From Flagellimonas chongwuensis (GTDB taxonomy: Bacteria; Bacteroidota; Bacteroidia; Flavobacteriales; Flavobacteriaceae), in assembly GCF_013376415.1 (NCBI RefSeq), contig NZ_WYET01000001.1, positions 434,001-498,000 of the forward strand: a DNA stretch of 64,000 bases. Reading direction: 5' to 3'. The translations under genes and the position numbers were made by a program. The number at the start of each line of letters is the position of its first letter. The first letter of the stretch is position 1. The notes under the pieces are model-generated. The model was not told the DNA's origin, made no database searches, and was given only the letters and a program-made list of their open reading frames with translations. This document shows, in pieces, positions 55,642 through 62,563 of the stretch.

Positions 55642-56049
55642 ATGGAAAAAATTGAACACATCGGGATTGCGGTAAAGAACCTGGAAGCATCTAATATTTT
55701 ATTTGAAAAATTGTTGGGTGTGCCCCATTATAAAATCGAGGAAGTGGCCTCTGAAGGGGTAAGGACCTCCTTTTTTAAATCGGGCCCCAATAAGATTGAA
55801 TTGCTGGAGGCGACCAAGCCCGATAGCCCCATTGCCAAGTATTTGGAAAAAAAGGGAGAGGGCATACACCACATTGCCTTTGCCGTGGAAGATATTGTCT
55901 TGGAAATAGAACGGTTGAAGGGAGAAGGCTTTGTGGTTTTGAACGAAATACCCAAAAAGGGAGCGGATAATAAACGGGTTGCTTTTTTGCATCCCAAGGG
56001 CACCAACGGCGTATTGGTGGAGCTCTGTCAGGAAATAAAAGAAAGCTAG
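55642..56049 (+). CDS. mce: Methylmalonyl-CoA epimerase
   Basis: 135 residues of the VOC (glyoxalase-like) fold in two beta-alpha-beta-beta-beta halves. Metal ligand and family motifs: IEHIGIAVKNLEAS at the start, NKIELLE, GEGIHHIAFAVEDI in the middle and VLVELCQE at the end; these match MCEs, which interconvert (S)- and (R)-methylmalonyl-CoA in propionate metabolism. The mutase genes are not in the window. Followed by a tRNA gene. Confidence 0.92.
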   Translation: MEKIEHIGIAVKNLEASNILFEKLLGVPHYKIEEVASEGVRTSFFKSGPNKIELLEATKPDSPIAKYLEKKGEGIHHIAFAVEDIVLEIERLKGEGFVVLNEIPKKGADNKRVAFLHPKGTNGVLVELCQEIKES

Positions 56050-56062
56050 GGGCATTAAAACC

Positions 56063-56093
56063 TTGCGATGATGAAAAATAAACACTAATATTG
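56063..56093 (+). promoter_or_regulatory. Promoter of the CAU tRNA gene
   Basis: TTG (56063-56065), 20 bases, TAATATTG (56086-56093; one mismatch to TAnnTTTG), starting transcription just before the tRNA. Confidence 0.45.
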
Positions 56094-56108
56094 CATCCGC
56101 AAATTGCG

Positions 56109-56182
56109 GGTCCTATAGCTCAGTTGGTTAGAGCACCTGACTCATAATCAGGTGGTCCCTGGTTCGAGCCCAGGTGGGACCA
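56109..56182 (+). tRNA. tRNA with CAU anticodon (Met or Ile2)
   Basis: 74 bases: acceptor GGTCCTA/TGGGACC, D stem GCTC/GAGC, anticodon stem CCTGA/TCAGG with loop CTCATAA, T stem CCTGG/CCAGG with loop TTCGAGC, discriminator A; CCA not encoded. Not an initiator tRNA, because it has a paired 1-72 end and no triple G-C run in the anticodon stem. Elongator Met and Ile2 (lysidine-modified CAU) share this anticodon; C4-G69 and C5-G68, known positive elements for TilS in E. coli, lean toward tRNA-Ile2, but this is not decisive. Confidence 0.9.
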
Positions 56183-56185
56183 CTT

Positions 56186-56217
56186 AAAATCCGTAACTGG
56201 TCTGTTACGGATTTTTT
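56186..56217 (+). terminator. Terminator after the CAU tRNA
   Basis: ATCCGTAAC (56189-56197), six-base loop, GTTACGGAT (56204-56212), then TTTTTT. Confidence 0.9.
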
Positions 56218-56546
56218 GCTTTTTAATAATGTCAATTGTCTAATAATTTTCTCGACCAGTTTTCCAAAATCGTAGAAAGAGAAAAAGAACCAATTACTTT
56301 TCTGTAAACCATCATTTTTTAATCACCATTTTTATAACTGATCCCAGACTGGACTCCAGAAATTTCTTATGTCTCAATCTTTATTGTAACAATTTGTTAC
56401 AATGAAGAAAAATATCATATCTTAGTGATATTATGTTCAGTGATAATTTGATTTTTCCAAGGATGGCTAAAATGTATTTAAGGTTTGCTCTTTTAAAAAC
56501 CAATCCACTGAAAGCGACACATAAACAACAACTAAACAAAATTAGA
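56218..56546. other. Spacer upstream of the secreted esterase
   Basis: About 330 bases without a convincing gene. It holds a perfect palindrome (56383-56403, listed separately) and a second inverted repeat, AATATCA/TGATATT (56411-56417, 56426-56432). An in-frame ATG at 56433 would add 38 residues to the esterase but without a signal peptide at its front. No good TAnnTTTG box was found. Confidence 0.5.
56383..56403. promoter_or_regulatory. Perfect 10-bp palindrome, candidate operator
   Basis: ATTGTAACAA, one central T, TTGTTACAAT. Its size and symmetry fit a homodimeric repressor or activator site upstream of the esterase gene; no U-tract follows, so it is not a terminator. Confidence 0.5.
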
Positions 56547-57758
56547 ATGAAAAAAACAGTAAACAAAGTAAGTAAGTTCCGCATGCAATTAATGCTTGTG
56601 GCCTTAATCCTGCCCTTGGCCGTAATTGGCCAAGAAGTAGGTTCCATGGAGCGGCTTGTCTCTCCGGAAATTGCTGACGACAACACGGTAACCTTTAGAA
56701 TTAAGGCACCAAAAGCAGATAAGGTAATCTTATCCGGTAATTGGATGCCAATGGTTCCCAATGATGGTATGGGCATGACACGCGAAACAGTGGAACTGAC
56801 CAAAGGTGAAAATGATGTTTGGTCCACTACGGTGGGGCCTTTGGAACCAGAGCTTTACGGCTACACTTTTGTAGTGGATGGCGTCAACACCTTGGACACT
56901 GCAAATTTGATGATCGCACGTGATGGGACTTTTAGAACGGAAAATGTATTGTACATTCCTGGCGAAGCATCCGAACTCTATTGGGCCAAAACAGGGCCCA
57001 AAGGCACAGTTCACCAAATTTGGTACGAGTCCCCAACCTTGGATCAAACCCGTAGAATGTATGTGTACACCCCACCAGGGTATGCCGACAGTAACGAAAA
57101 CTATCCTGTTCTATACCTACTGCACGGCGGAGGTGGAGATGAAGAGGCTTGGCCAACACTTGGGGTTGCCAACCATATATTGGACAATTTGATCAATTCA
57201 GGAAAAGCCGAACCTATGATCGTAGTGATGACCAATGGCAACCCGACCCAGGCCTCGGCTTTGACGGTAAGTCCTAAGCTTGAGCCTTCAACACAACCTG
57301 CAGGAGGCATGGCCAATATGATGTTCGAAAAAAGTTTGGTCAACGATGTGATTCCTTATATAGAATCACATTTTCAGGTGGAAGCCAACAAAGAAAACCG
57401 TGCTTTGACCGGTTTGAGTATGGGCGGCCTACAGACAATGAACACATCTTTTGAAAACCCTGAACTTTTTGATTACATAGGTGTTATGAGCATGGGCTTT
57501 GCCGATTTGAGCCGTTTTGGAATCGAGGTAGACCATTCCAAAAGAGGAAAGCAAATAGAAGCCTTAAAAGCCGCTGACCCTGAATTGTATTGGATTGCAT
57601 GTGGTACGGATGACTTCTTGTACCAAAGTGTGGTCGATATGCGAAATGAACTGGACAAACATGATTTTGACTACACCTATCGCGAAAGTACCGGCGGACA
57701 TACATGGTCCAACTGGAGAATCTACCTATCGGAATTCGCACCGATGTTGTTTAAATAA
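56547..57758 (+). CDS. Secreted alpha/beta-hydrolase-fold esterase with N-terminal E-set domain
   Basis: 403 residues from the ATG at 56547, chosen because it places a clean signal peptide (MKKTVNKVSK ... AVIGQ, about 1-29) at the front. Residues about 40-125 form an E-set/CBM48-like beta domain (VTFRIKAPKADKVILSGNW), the rest an esterase-D/CE1-like hydrolase: HGGGGDEEAW, nucleophile Ser291 in GLSMGG, Asp355/356 in CGTDDF and His385 in GGHTWSNW. Bacteroidetes homologues include feruloyl/acetyl-xylan esterases and related polysaccharide deacylases; substrate unknown. Flanked by a palindrome upstream and a strong terminator downstream, so it is monocistronic. Confidence 0.88.
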   Translation: MKKTVNKVSKFRMQLMLVALILPLAVIGQEVGSMERLVSPEIADDNTVTFRIKAPKADKVILSGNWMPMVPNDGMGMTRETVELTKGENDVWSTTVGPLEPELYGYTFVVDGVNTLDTANLMIARDGTFRTENVLYIPGEASELYWAKTGPKGTVHQIWYESPTLDQTRRMYVYTPPGYADSNENYPVLYLLHGGGGDEEAWPTLGVANHILDNLINSGKAEPMIVVMTNGNPTQASALTVSPKLEPSTQPAGGMANMMFEKSLVNDVIPYIESHFQVEANKENRALTGLSMGGLQTMNTSFENPELFDYIGVMSMGFADLSRFGIEVDHSKRGKQIEALKAADPELYWIACGTDDFLYQSVVDMRNELDKHDFDYTYRESTGGHTWSNWRIYLSEFAPMLFK

Positions 57759-57778
57759 ACCTATTCATATTGAAAATG

Positions 57779-57816
57779 AATCCTTTCAAATCATCTCGAT
57801 TTGGAAGGATTTTTTT
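57779..57816 (+). terminator. Terminator of the esterase gene
   Basis: 14-bp stem AATCCTTTCAAATC (57779-57792) with GATTTGGAAGGATT (57798-57811; one G-T pair), five-base loop, then TTTTT. Confidence 0.92.
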
Positions 57817-57899
57817 GTTGGAAGAATCAATATTGTCGTCCTTTTGACCGAGGGGATTGAGTCCAAAGAATTCACTAATTTGCTAAAAAGGAGAAGAAC

Positions 57900-58991
57900 A
57901 TGCTCACTGCTGAACAAAAACTCAAGGAACGTATCAAGGAACTCACCTGTTTGTACGAGGTAACTTCCCTCATTGTAAACTGTGATTACGATGATATGGA
58001 AACCGCATTGCTCGGTATTGTGCAGTGTTTGCAGCGGGCCTGGCAGTTTAATGAGGAAACGTACGTGCTCCTATCCAACTCTGATTATTTTATAAAGACA
58101 GAGGAAAAAGGAGAAGACTACGTGTTTTTGGAGTCGTTCATCACCGTGTTCAATAAACCAAGGGGAGAAATCAAAGTAGGGTATCCGTCCCCCAAGTACC
58201 AACTCAAGGATTTTTTGGAGGAAGAACAGCAACTGTTGGACAATGTATGCCTAAAAGTGGGCAATCTGTTGGAGCGAAAAGAAATCAAGGAAAAGGAAGA
58301 ACACATTCGCCGACAGGTGGAACAATCCGATAGGCTACGGATTCTGGGAGAGATTACGGCCGGAATCGCCCATGAGCTCAATACGCCACTTGCCAATATT
58401 CTTGGATTCACCGAACTGTTGAAGGAGCGCGTCAGCAATGACCCACAAGCGTCCAAAGATTTGGACAAGATCATTACCAACACCATATTTTCTCGCGAAG
58501 TGGTCAAAAAACTGATGTTCTTTGCCTGCGAAATGCCCGAGACACGGGAAATCATCAATGTGGTAGAGGTAATTGAGGAAGCCATCAACATGTTACGGAC
58601 CACGTTGCGCCAAAATGAGGTAGCCTGCGAATTTCAACATTCCCAGGACACCATCGAACTTCGTATCGATAAAATTCAGCTGACCCAAGTGGTCTTCAAT
58701 CTTATTGTGAACGCCATCTATTTTGCGCCGCCTAAAAGCGTTATTTCCGTTTCTTTGATGATGGAAAAAGACAATGTCATTTTAAAAATTGCCGACGAAG
58801 GACCTGGCATACCGGAAGAATCCAAAGCACATATTTTTGACCCTTTTTTTACTACCAAACCCGTTGGAGAGGGATCCGGATTGGGACTTAGTGTAGTGCA
58901 CGGCATTGTACAGAGTCACCAAGGAAGTATTGCGGTTAGGCCAAATACCCCAACAGGAACTATCTTTACATTAAAATTCCCAAAAAAGTAA
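57900..58991 (+). CDS. Soluble sensor histidine kinase (NtrB-like)
   Basis: 363 residues, no membrane segment, so a cytoplasmic kinase. Residues about 1-130 form a degenerate GAF-like or similar sensory domain that opens with a coiled coil; a linker helix leads to the HisKA domain with phospho-acceptor His158 in GIAHELNTPLANILG; the ATPase domain follows with VVFNLIVNAIYF (N box), DEGPGIP (G1), DPFFTTKP (F) and GEGSGLGLSV (G2). The response regulator starts eight bases downstream, so they form a two-component pair controlling sigma-54 promoters. Confidence 0.93.
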   Translation: MLTAEQKLKERIKELTCLYEVTSLIVNCDYDDMETALLGIVQCLQRAWQFNEETYVLLSNSDYFIKTEEKGEDYVFLESFITVFNKPRGEIKVGYPSPKYQLKDFLEEEQQLLDNVCLKVGNLLERKEIKEKEEHIRRQVEQSDRLRILGEITAGIAHELNTPLANILGFTELLKERVSNDPQASKDLDKIITNTIFSREVVKKLMFFACEMPETREIINVVEVIEEAINMLRTTLRQNEVACEFQHSQDTIELRIDKIQLTQVVFNLIVNAIYFAPPKSVISVSLMMEKDNVILKIADEGPGIPEESKAHIFDPFFTTKPVGEGSGLGLSVVHGIVQSHQGSIAVRPNTPTGTIFTLKFPKK

Positions 58992-58996
58992 GCGCC

Positions 58997-60322
58997 TTGT
59001 TGAAAAAGGAGAACATATTGCTGGTTGATGACGACATTGATATTCTTGAGCTGTTGCAACGGCACTTAAAATCGATGGACTATCACACGTACAAGGCCAT
59101 TTCGGTAAAGGAGGCGCTGTACATTTTAAAGGATACTGAAATAGACCTGTTGGTGACTGACATTAATATGCCTGATATCGATGGGCTGCAATTGGTAAAA
59201 TATGTGGCCGAACATTATCCAAATATGCCGAAGTTGGTAGTGACCGGTTTTCCTTCCGTTGAAGATGCCTCAAGCGTAATCGAACATGGGGCAACCGATT
59301 ATCTGACCAAACCCTTTACAAAGGTCGAACTCGAAATGGCCGTAAAAAAAGCCTTAGCGCATAAGGAAGCAAAAGAAACCTTTAAAACACCAGCAGTAAA
59401 ACCCATCCCCAGCAATGGCTATGCTGATATGATCGGGAATTCCGAAGCATTCCAAAAAGTTACCGAGATTATAGATAGGGTAAGGGACAACCGGGCAACG
59501 GTTTTGGTGCGTGGGGAAAGCGGCACGGGAAAAGAACTAGTGGCACGGGCCATCCATTATTCGGGCAAATTCGCACGGGCGCCTTTTATAGCTGTGAACT
59601 GTGGGGCCATACCTGAGAATTTGTTGGAAGCTGAACTTTTCGGTTACACCAAAGGTGCTTTTACAGGTGCTAACGAAAACCGTAACGGATTTTTCCAAGC
59701 GGCCCATAAGGGTACCATCTTTTTGGATGAGATCGGAAATGCGCCATTGGCTGTTCAAAATAGGTTGTTGAGGGTGCTTCAGGAAAAAGAAGTGACCAAA
59801 ATCGGTTCTCAAAAACCTGAAAAATTGGATGTTCGGGTGATAGCGGCCACCAATAGTGATCTGGACGAACTGATTCAAAAGAAAACCTTTCGCGAAGACC
59901 TGTTCTACCGTCTTTCCGTTGTCACTGTGGAGGTGCCACCACTGCGGGAACGTACTTCGGACATTACCTTGTTGGTCGATAAATTTATGCAGAAATATGG
60001 CATTGAGTACAAGGACCGATTTGTGCGTATGGACGATGATGCCCTAGAAGTCTTAAAGCGATATTCTTGGCCCGGCAATATCCGCGAACTGGAAAATGTA
60101 GTGCAGCGCGCCGTAATCATGTGCGACGGCAAAATTACTTTGGAGCATCTTCCGGATGAATTAAAATACAAAATCGACTTTCCGAAAAAAGGTTTTAAGA
60201 CACTGGAGGAGAAAGAAAAGGAATATATTCAAGAAGTGCTGCTATCCACTCAAGGCAATAAGACAAAGGCTGCTGAAATTTTGGGCATTAACCGCAAAAC
60301 ACTTCGCGAGAAGCTCAAATAA
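58997..60322 (+). CDS. Sigma-54-dependent response regulator (NtrC family)
   Basis: 441 residues: receiver domain 1-120 with phospho-acceptor Asp55 in LLVTDINMPD; AAA+ domain about 145-375 with Walker A GESGTGKE, the sigma-54-contacting GAFTGA loop near residue 220, Walker B and RFREDLFYRLSV; Fis-type helix-turn-helix at the end (GNKTKAAEILGINRKTLREKL). It hydrolyses ATP to open sigma-54 promoters when phosphorylated by the upstream kinase. The start is a TTG (58997, or the next codon at 59000, giving MKKENILLVDDD); no ATG is available. Two palindromes and a sigma-54 promoter follow within 150 bases. Confidence 0.94.
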   Translation: MLKKENILLVDDDIDILELLQRHLKSMDYHTYKAISVKEALYILKDTEIDLLVTDINMPDIDGLQLVKYVAEHYPNMPKLVVTGFPSVEDASSVIEHGATDYLTKPFTKVELEMAVKKALAHKEAKETFKTPAVKPIPSNGYADMIGNSEAFQKVTEIIDRVRDNRATVLVRGESGTGKELVARAIHYSGKFARAPFIAVNCGAIPENLLEAELFGYTKGAFTGANENRNGFFQAAHKGTIFLDEIGNAPLAVQNRLLRVLQEKEVTKIGSQKPEKLDVRVIAATNSDLDELIQKKTFREDLFYRLSVVTVEVPPLRERTSDITLLVDKFMQKYGIEYKDRFVRMDDDALEVLKRYSWPGNIRELENVVQRAVIMCDGKITLEHLPDELKYKIDFPKKGFKTLEEKEKEYIQEVLLSTQGNKTKAAEILGINRKTLREKLK

Positions 60323-60327
60323 TCGCT

Positions 60328-60361
60328 GGGGCAGAATACCCCGACTGGGTAAAAATTACCC
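60328..60361. promoter_or_regulatory. Two upstream palindromes, candidate binding sites of the NtrC-type regulator
   Basis: GGGGCAGAATACCCC (60328-60342) and GGGTAAAAATTACCC (60347-60361), both 6-3-6 inverted repeats with the same outer triplets and ten of fifteen bases in common, 19 bases centre to centre. They lie about 105-125 bases upstream of the -12 element, the usual enhancer range for sigma-54 activators. Confidence 0.5.
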
Positions 60362-60452
60362 GCTACCGACCTCCTCTGTTTAACATCAATAAACATGTAA
60401 TTGACTAATAATCAATTTATTATTATTAAAATTCACTTGTAGTACATCCAAA

Positions 60453-60468
60453 TGGCATAGGCTTTGCC
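60453..60468 (+). promoter_or_regulatory. Sigma-54 promoter
   Basis: TGGCATAGGCTTTGCC: the invariant GG (60454-60455) and GC (60466-60467) are exactly ten bases apart and the surroundings match TGGCAC-N5-TTGC well. Start of transcription expected near 60478, ahead of the gene at 60522. Confidence 0.75.
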
Positions 60469-60521
60469 TTTTAATGTCCAAAATGCAGGGATGCCGTTTT
60501 TAGTATCCCGTCCGTTAAGAA

Positions 60522-60944
60522 ATGAAAATGAAATACGGAAGCCTGATCATGGAGAAAAAGGATTATCTAACGCTGAAAAGAATACTGAACTTTCATAGGT
60601 ATTATGAGGATTATGCCCATAAGGATGCCTTGGAACAGTTGGGCGAGAGGATAGACGGGGCTTTGGTAGAGGATGAGTCGGACATGCCGGACGATGTGGT
60701 CCGTTTAAATTCAAAGGTCACTGTGGAATTTGCACAGGGGGCCCAGCAAACGTTCCAGCTGGTTCCTTCCACACGGGGAAATCTCAAGAAAAGCATGATT
60801 TCCGTGGTGAGCACTTTTGGTGCCAGTTTGGTCGGCCTTGCAGTAGGAGATCAAATTCAGTTTGGTTTTCCATCTGATATACAATCCTTTAAAATAATCG
60901 GTGTAGAACAGTCACACCAATTATTGTCCAGTTTTGACTTTTAA
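60522..60944 (+). CDS. GreA/GreB-domain protein, Rnk-like (nucleoside diphosphate kinase regulator family)
   Basis: 140 residues. The N-terminal part is a short helical arm (MEKKDYLTLKRILNFH ... LEQLGERIDGALV), the C-terminal part the GreA/GreB FKBP-like domain (MPDDVVRLNSKVTVEF ... STFGASLVGLAVGDQIQFGFP). Rnk-type proteins bind RNA polymerase but lack the long GreA coiled coil. Translation may start at 60522 or two codons later. It is the first gene downstream of the sigma-54 promoter at 60453, so it is a likely target of the neighbouring two-component system. Confidence 0.85.
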   Translation: MKMKYGSLIMEKKDYLTLKRILNFHRYYEDYAHKDALEQLGERIDGALVEDESDMPDDVVRLNSKVTVEFAQGAQQTFQLVPSTRGNLKKSMISVVSTFGASLVGLAVGDQIQFGFPSDIQSFKIIGVEQSHQLLSSFDF

Positions 60945-60987
60945 GAAAACAATAAAAACAATTATAAACCCTAAATATTAAATAGTT

Positions 60988-61347
60988 ATGAGAATTATAG
61001 TTTTAGCAATTCTGTTCGTGGTGGCTACCACAAATATCAATGCACAAAGTGCAAACCCACAAGAAATCAAGGTTGGCGATGTCCTGGAAATCGGCCGTCC
61101 AGATGCACCTCAATTTCAACATATCGACTTTCCGAGGGCAAACTTCATCATTAAAAAAGGAGGCATTGCCAACTATAAAACAGTGGTTGGGAACAAAGTG
61201 GTAGTAACCGACATCAAAGAGAAAAAGGATGGTACCGTTGTTGTAAAGATCAAGAAAACGGACGGAAAAAGATTTTTTAATAGTCACCCGGTGGTTAAAG
61301 CAGATTTAAAGGATGCTCTCGAGTCCGGTGAGCTCAATGTACTGTAG
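60988..61347 (+). CDS. Small secreted protein of unknown function
   Basis: 119 residues with signal peptide 1-19 (ending INAQ) and a compact domain containing VGDVLEIGRPDAPQFQHIDF, NFIIKKGGIANYK and VVVKIKKTDGKRFF, lysine/glycine-rich beta strands. I do not recognise a family with known activity. It follows the Rnk-like gene by 43 bases without a terminator or promoter between, so it is probably part of the same sigma-54 transcript. Confidence 0.75.
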   Translation: MRIIVLAILFVVATTNINAQSANPQEIKVGDVLEIGRPDAPQFQHIDFPRANFIIKKGGIANYKTVVGNKVVVTDIKEKKDGTVVVKIKKTDGKRFFNSHPVVKADLKDALESGELNVL

Positions 61348-61362
61348 TAGTTGATTGATGAT

Positions 61363-61424
61363 ATCCGCCCGCCTCAAGCATTAGGTTTGCTCAATTAGAA
61401 TGGTTAGCTAATGGCTGGGCGGAT
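61363..61424. repeat. Long inverted repeat between two genes
   Basis: ATCCGCCC (61363-61370) and GGGCGGAT (61417-61424) enclose a second, imperfect pair AGCATTAG/CTAATGGCT. A folded RNA of about 60 bases could form. The downstream bases are not a U-tract, so it is not a standard terminator. Confidence 0.4.
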
Positions 61425-61498
61425 TTGCATCCCCGTAAAAATTTTAATATCATTCATTTATATTTTATTTAATACAATTCATGTAAAAAACAGAAAGG

Positions 61499-62116
61499 AT
61501 GCCAAAAAGAACGATAAGACAACGAATTCATGCAGGTTTTGTACTCGCAGCAGCATTTTTATTGGTTCTTGCATCCAATCGGTTGAACAATCGAAACTTT
61601 TCTACAGTGGAGCATGGAGTGGATTCTGTGTTTGAGGACCGCTTGGTTGTTCAGGAATATATTTATAGGCTGAACAATCTGTTTCACGAAAAGGAAATGT
61701 TCTTGGCATATAATTCCTTGGATGAAAAATCGCTTCCACAATATCCTGAGATAAAGACTATTTTGGCCGATTTCGAAAAGACGGATTTGACCCGTGAGGA
61801 ATCGTTACAATTAACAAGCTTAAAAGAGAATTACGCAGAACTCAAAACCTTGGAAGAGAAGCATTTGAAGGACCAGGCTTCTGAAGAGGATATCACTGCT
61901 GTTTTGAACAGCATCAGTACAAATCTGGACGAACTTGTAGAGGTTCAACTTTCTGAGGGCAGACAGCTGACACAGCAATCCAAAAGGTCTTTAGGAATGA
62001 ACCAATTACTGTCCCGAATCGAAATTGTATTTTTGGTGATCATTGGGATACTCTTTCTCATCATCGTTTTTTATCGTGATAAACCCAATATGGAATTGGT
62101 GGAAGACGAGGCTTAA
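61499..62116 (+). CDS. Membrane sensor with MCP-type four-helix-bundle domain and no output domain
   Basis: 205 residues: membrane segment 1 (about 12-27), a periplasmic helical bundle (about 30-170, ending QLTQQSKRSLGMNQLL) like the 4HB_MCP ligand-binding domain of chemoreceptors, membrane segment 2 (about 175-193) and a cytoplasmic tail of only about a dozen residues. It therefore has neither HAMP, signalling hairpin nor kinase and would have to act through a partner; two histidine kinases lie within 4 kb on either side. Its TAA overlaps the TAA of the convergent GreA-like gene. Confidence 0.75.
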   Translation: MPKRTIRQRIHAGFVLAAAFLLVLASNRLNNRNFSTVEHGVDSVFEDRLVVQEYIYRLNNLFHEKEMFLAYNSLDEKSLPQYPEIKTILADFEKTDLTREESLQLTSLKENYAELKTLEEKHLKDQASEEDITAVLNSISTNLDELVEVQLSEGRQLTQQSKRSLGMNQLLSRIEIVFLVIIGILFLIIVFYRDKPNMELVEDEA

Positions 62117-62556
62117 TCTACCTCCAATATCTCATGTTGTTTACCATTAAAGGTAAATCGCTTCCCTTTTTCTTTTCCCAACAACAATTTGGCAATAGGG
62201 GCATTTGTGGAAATACAGTACACAACCGTATTATTTTGGGTGAAAGCCCCAGCGGAAATAGCTAAAAAATAATGTGCCATACTGGTTTGTACCAAGGAGC
62301 CCAGCCGTATTTTCTCCGAACTACCGTCAATATTGATTTTACGGAGAATACCGCGCGTAGTATCGATTTCCTGTAATTGTTGCCCGAGCTTTTCCTGTTC
62401 CAACTGTACCATGGCCCTACCCGTCTCATGTTTGTCCCCTGCTGAACTTTTGGTTTCGGAGCCCAAGGATTCCTGTAGCTCCCCACTCTGTTTTTTAAGG
62501 CGTTCCGAACGTTCGTTCACATAGTTCCAACAAAATTCCAATAGTGCTTTTTTCAT
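62113..62556 (-). CDS. GreA-like transcription-factor-fold protein
   Basis: 147 residues from ATG 62556 (MKKALLEFCWNYV); five extra codons are possible upstream. A helical arm with KSSAGDKHETGRAMVQLEQEKL, a conserved sequence of a flavobacterial family sometimes mislabelled 3-oxoacyl-ACP synthase, is followed by a beta-rich domain (LGSLVQTSMAHYFLAISAG, APIAKLLLGKEKGKRFTFNGK) resembling the C-terminal domain of GreA. Probable RNA polymerase-binding factor; not demonstrated. Starts a few bases after the kinase gene, so it may be co-transcribed with the second two-component pair. Confidence 0.75.
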   Translation of the reverse strand: MKKALLEFCWNYVNERSERLKKQSGELQESLGSETKSSAGDKHETGRAMVQLEQEKLGQQLQEIDTTRGILRKINIDGSSEKIRLGSLVQTSMAHYFLAISAGAFTQNNTVVYCISTNAPIAKLLLGKEKGKRFTFNGKQHEILEVD

Positions 62557-62563
62557 AATTTGG

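Noticed and set aside
61402..61417. A second sigma-54-like element, TGGTTAGCTAATGGCT
   Set aside because: GG and GC are ten bases apart, but the -12 part lacks TTGC and the -24 part lacks TGGCA; it also lies within an inverted repeat that explains the bases.
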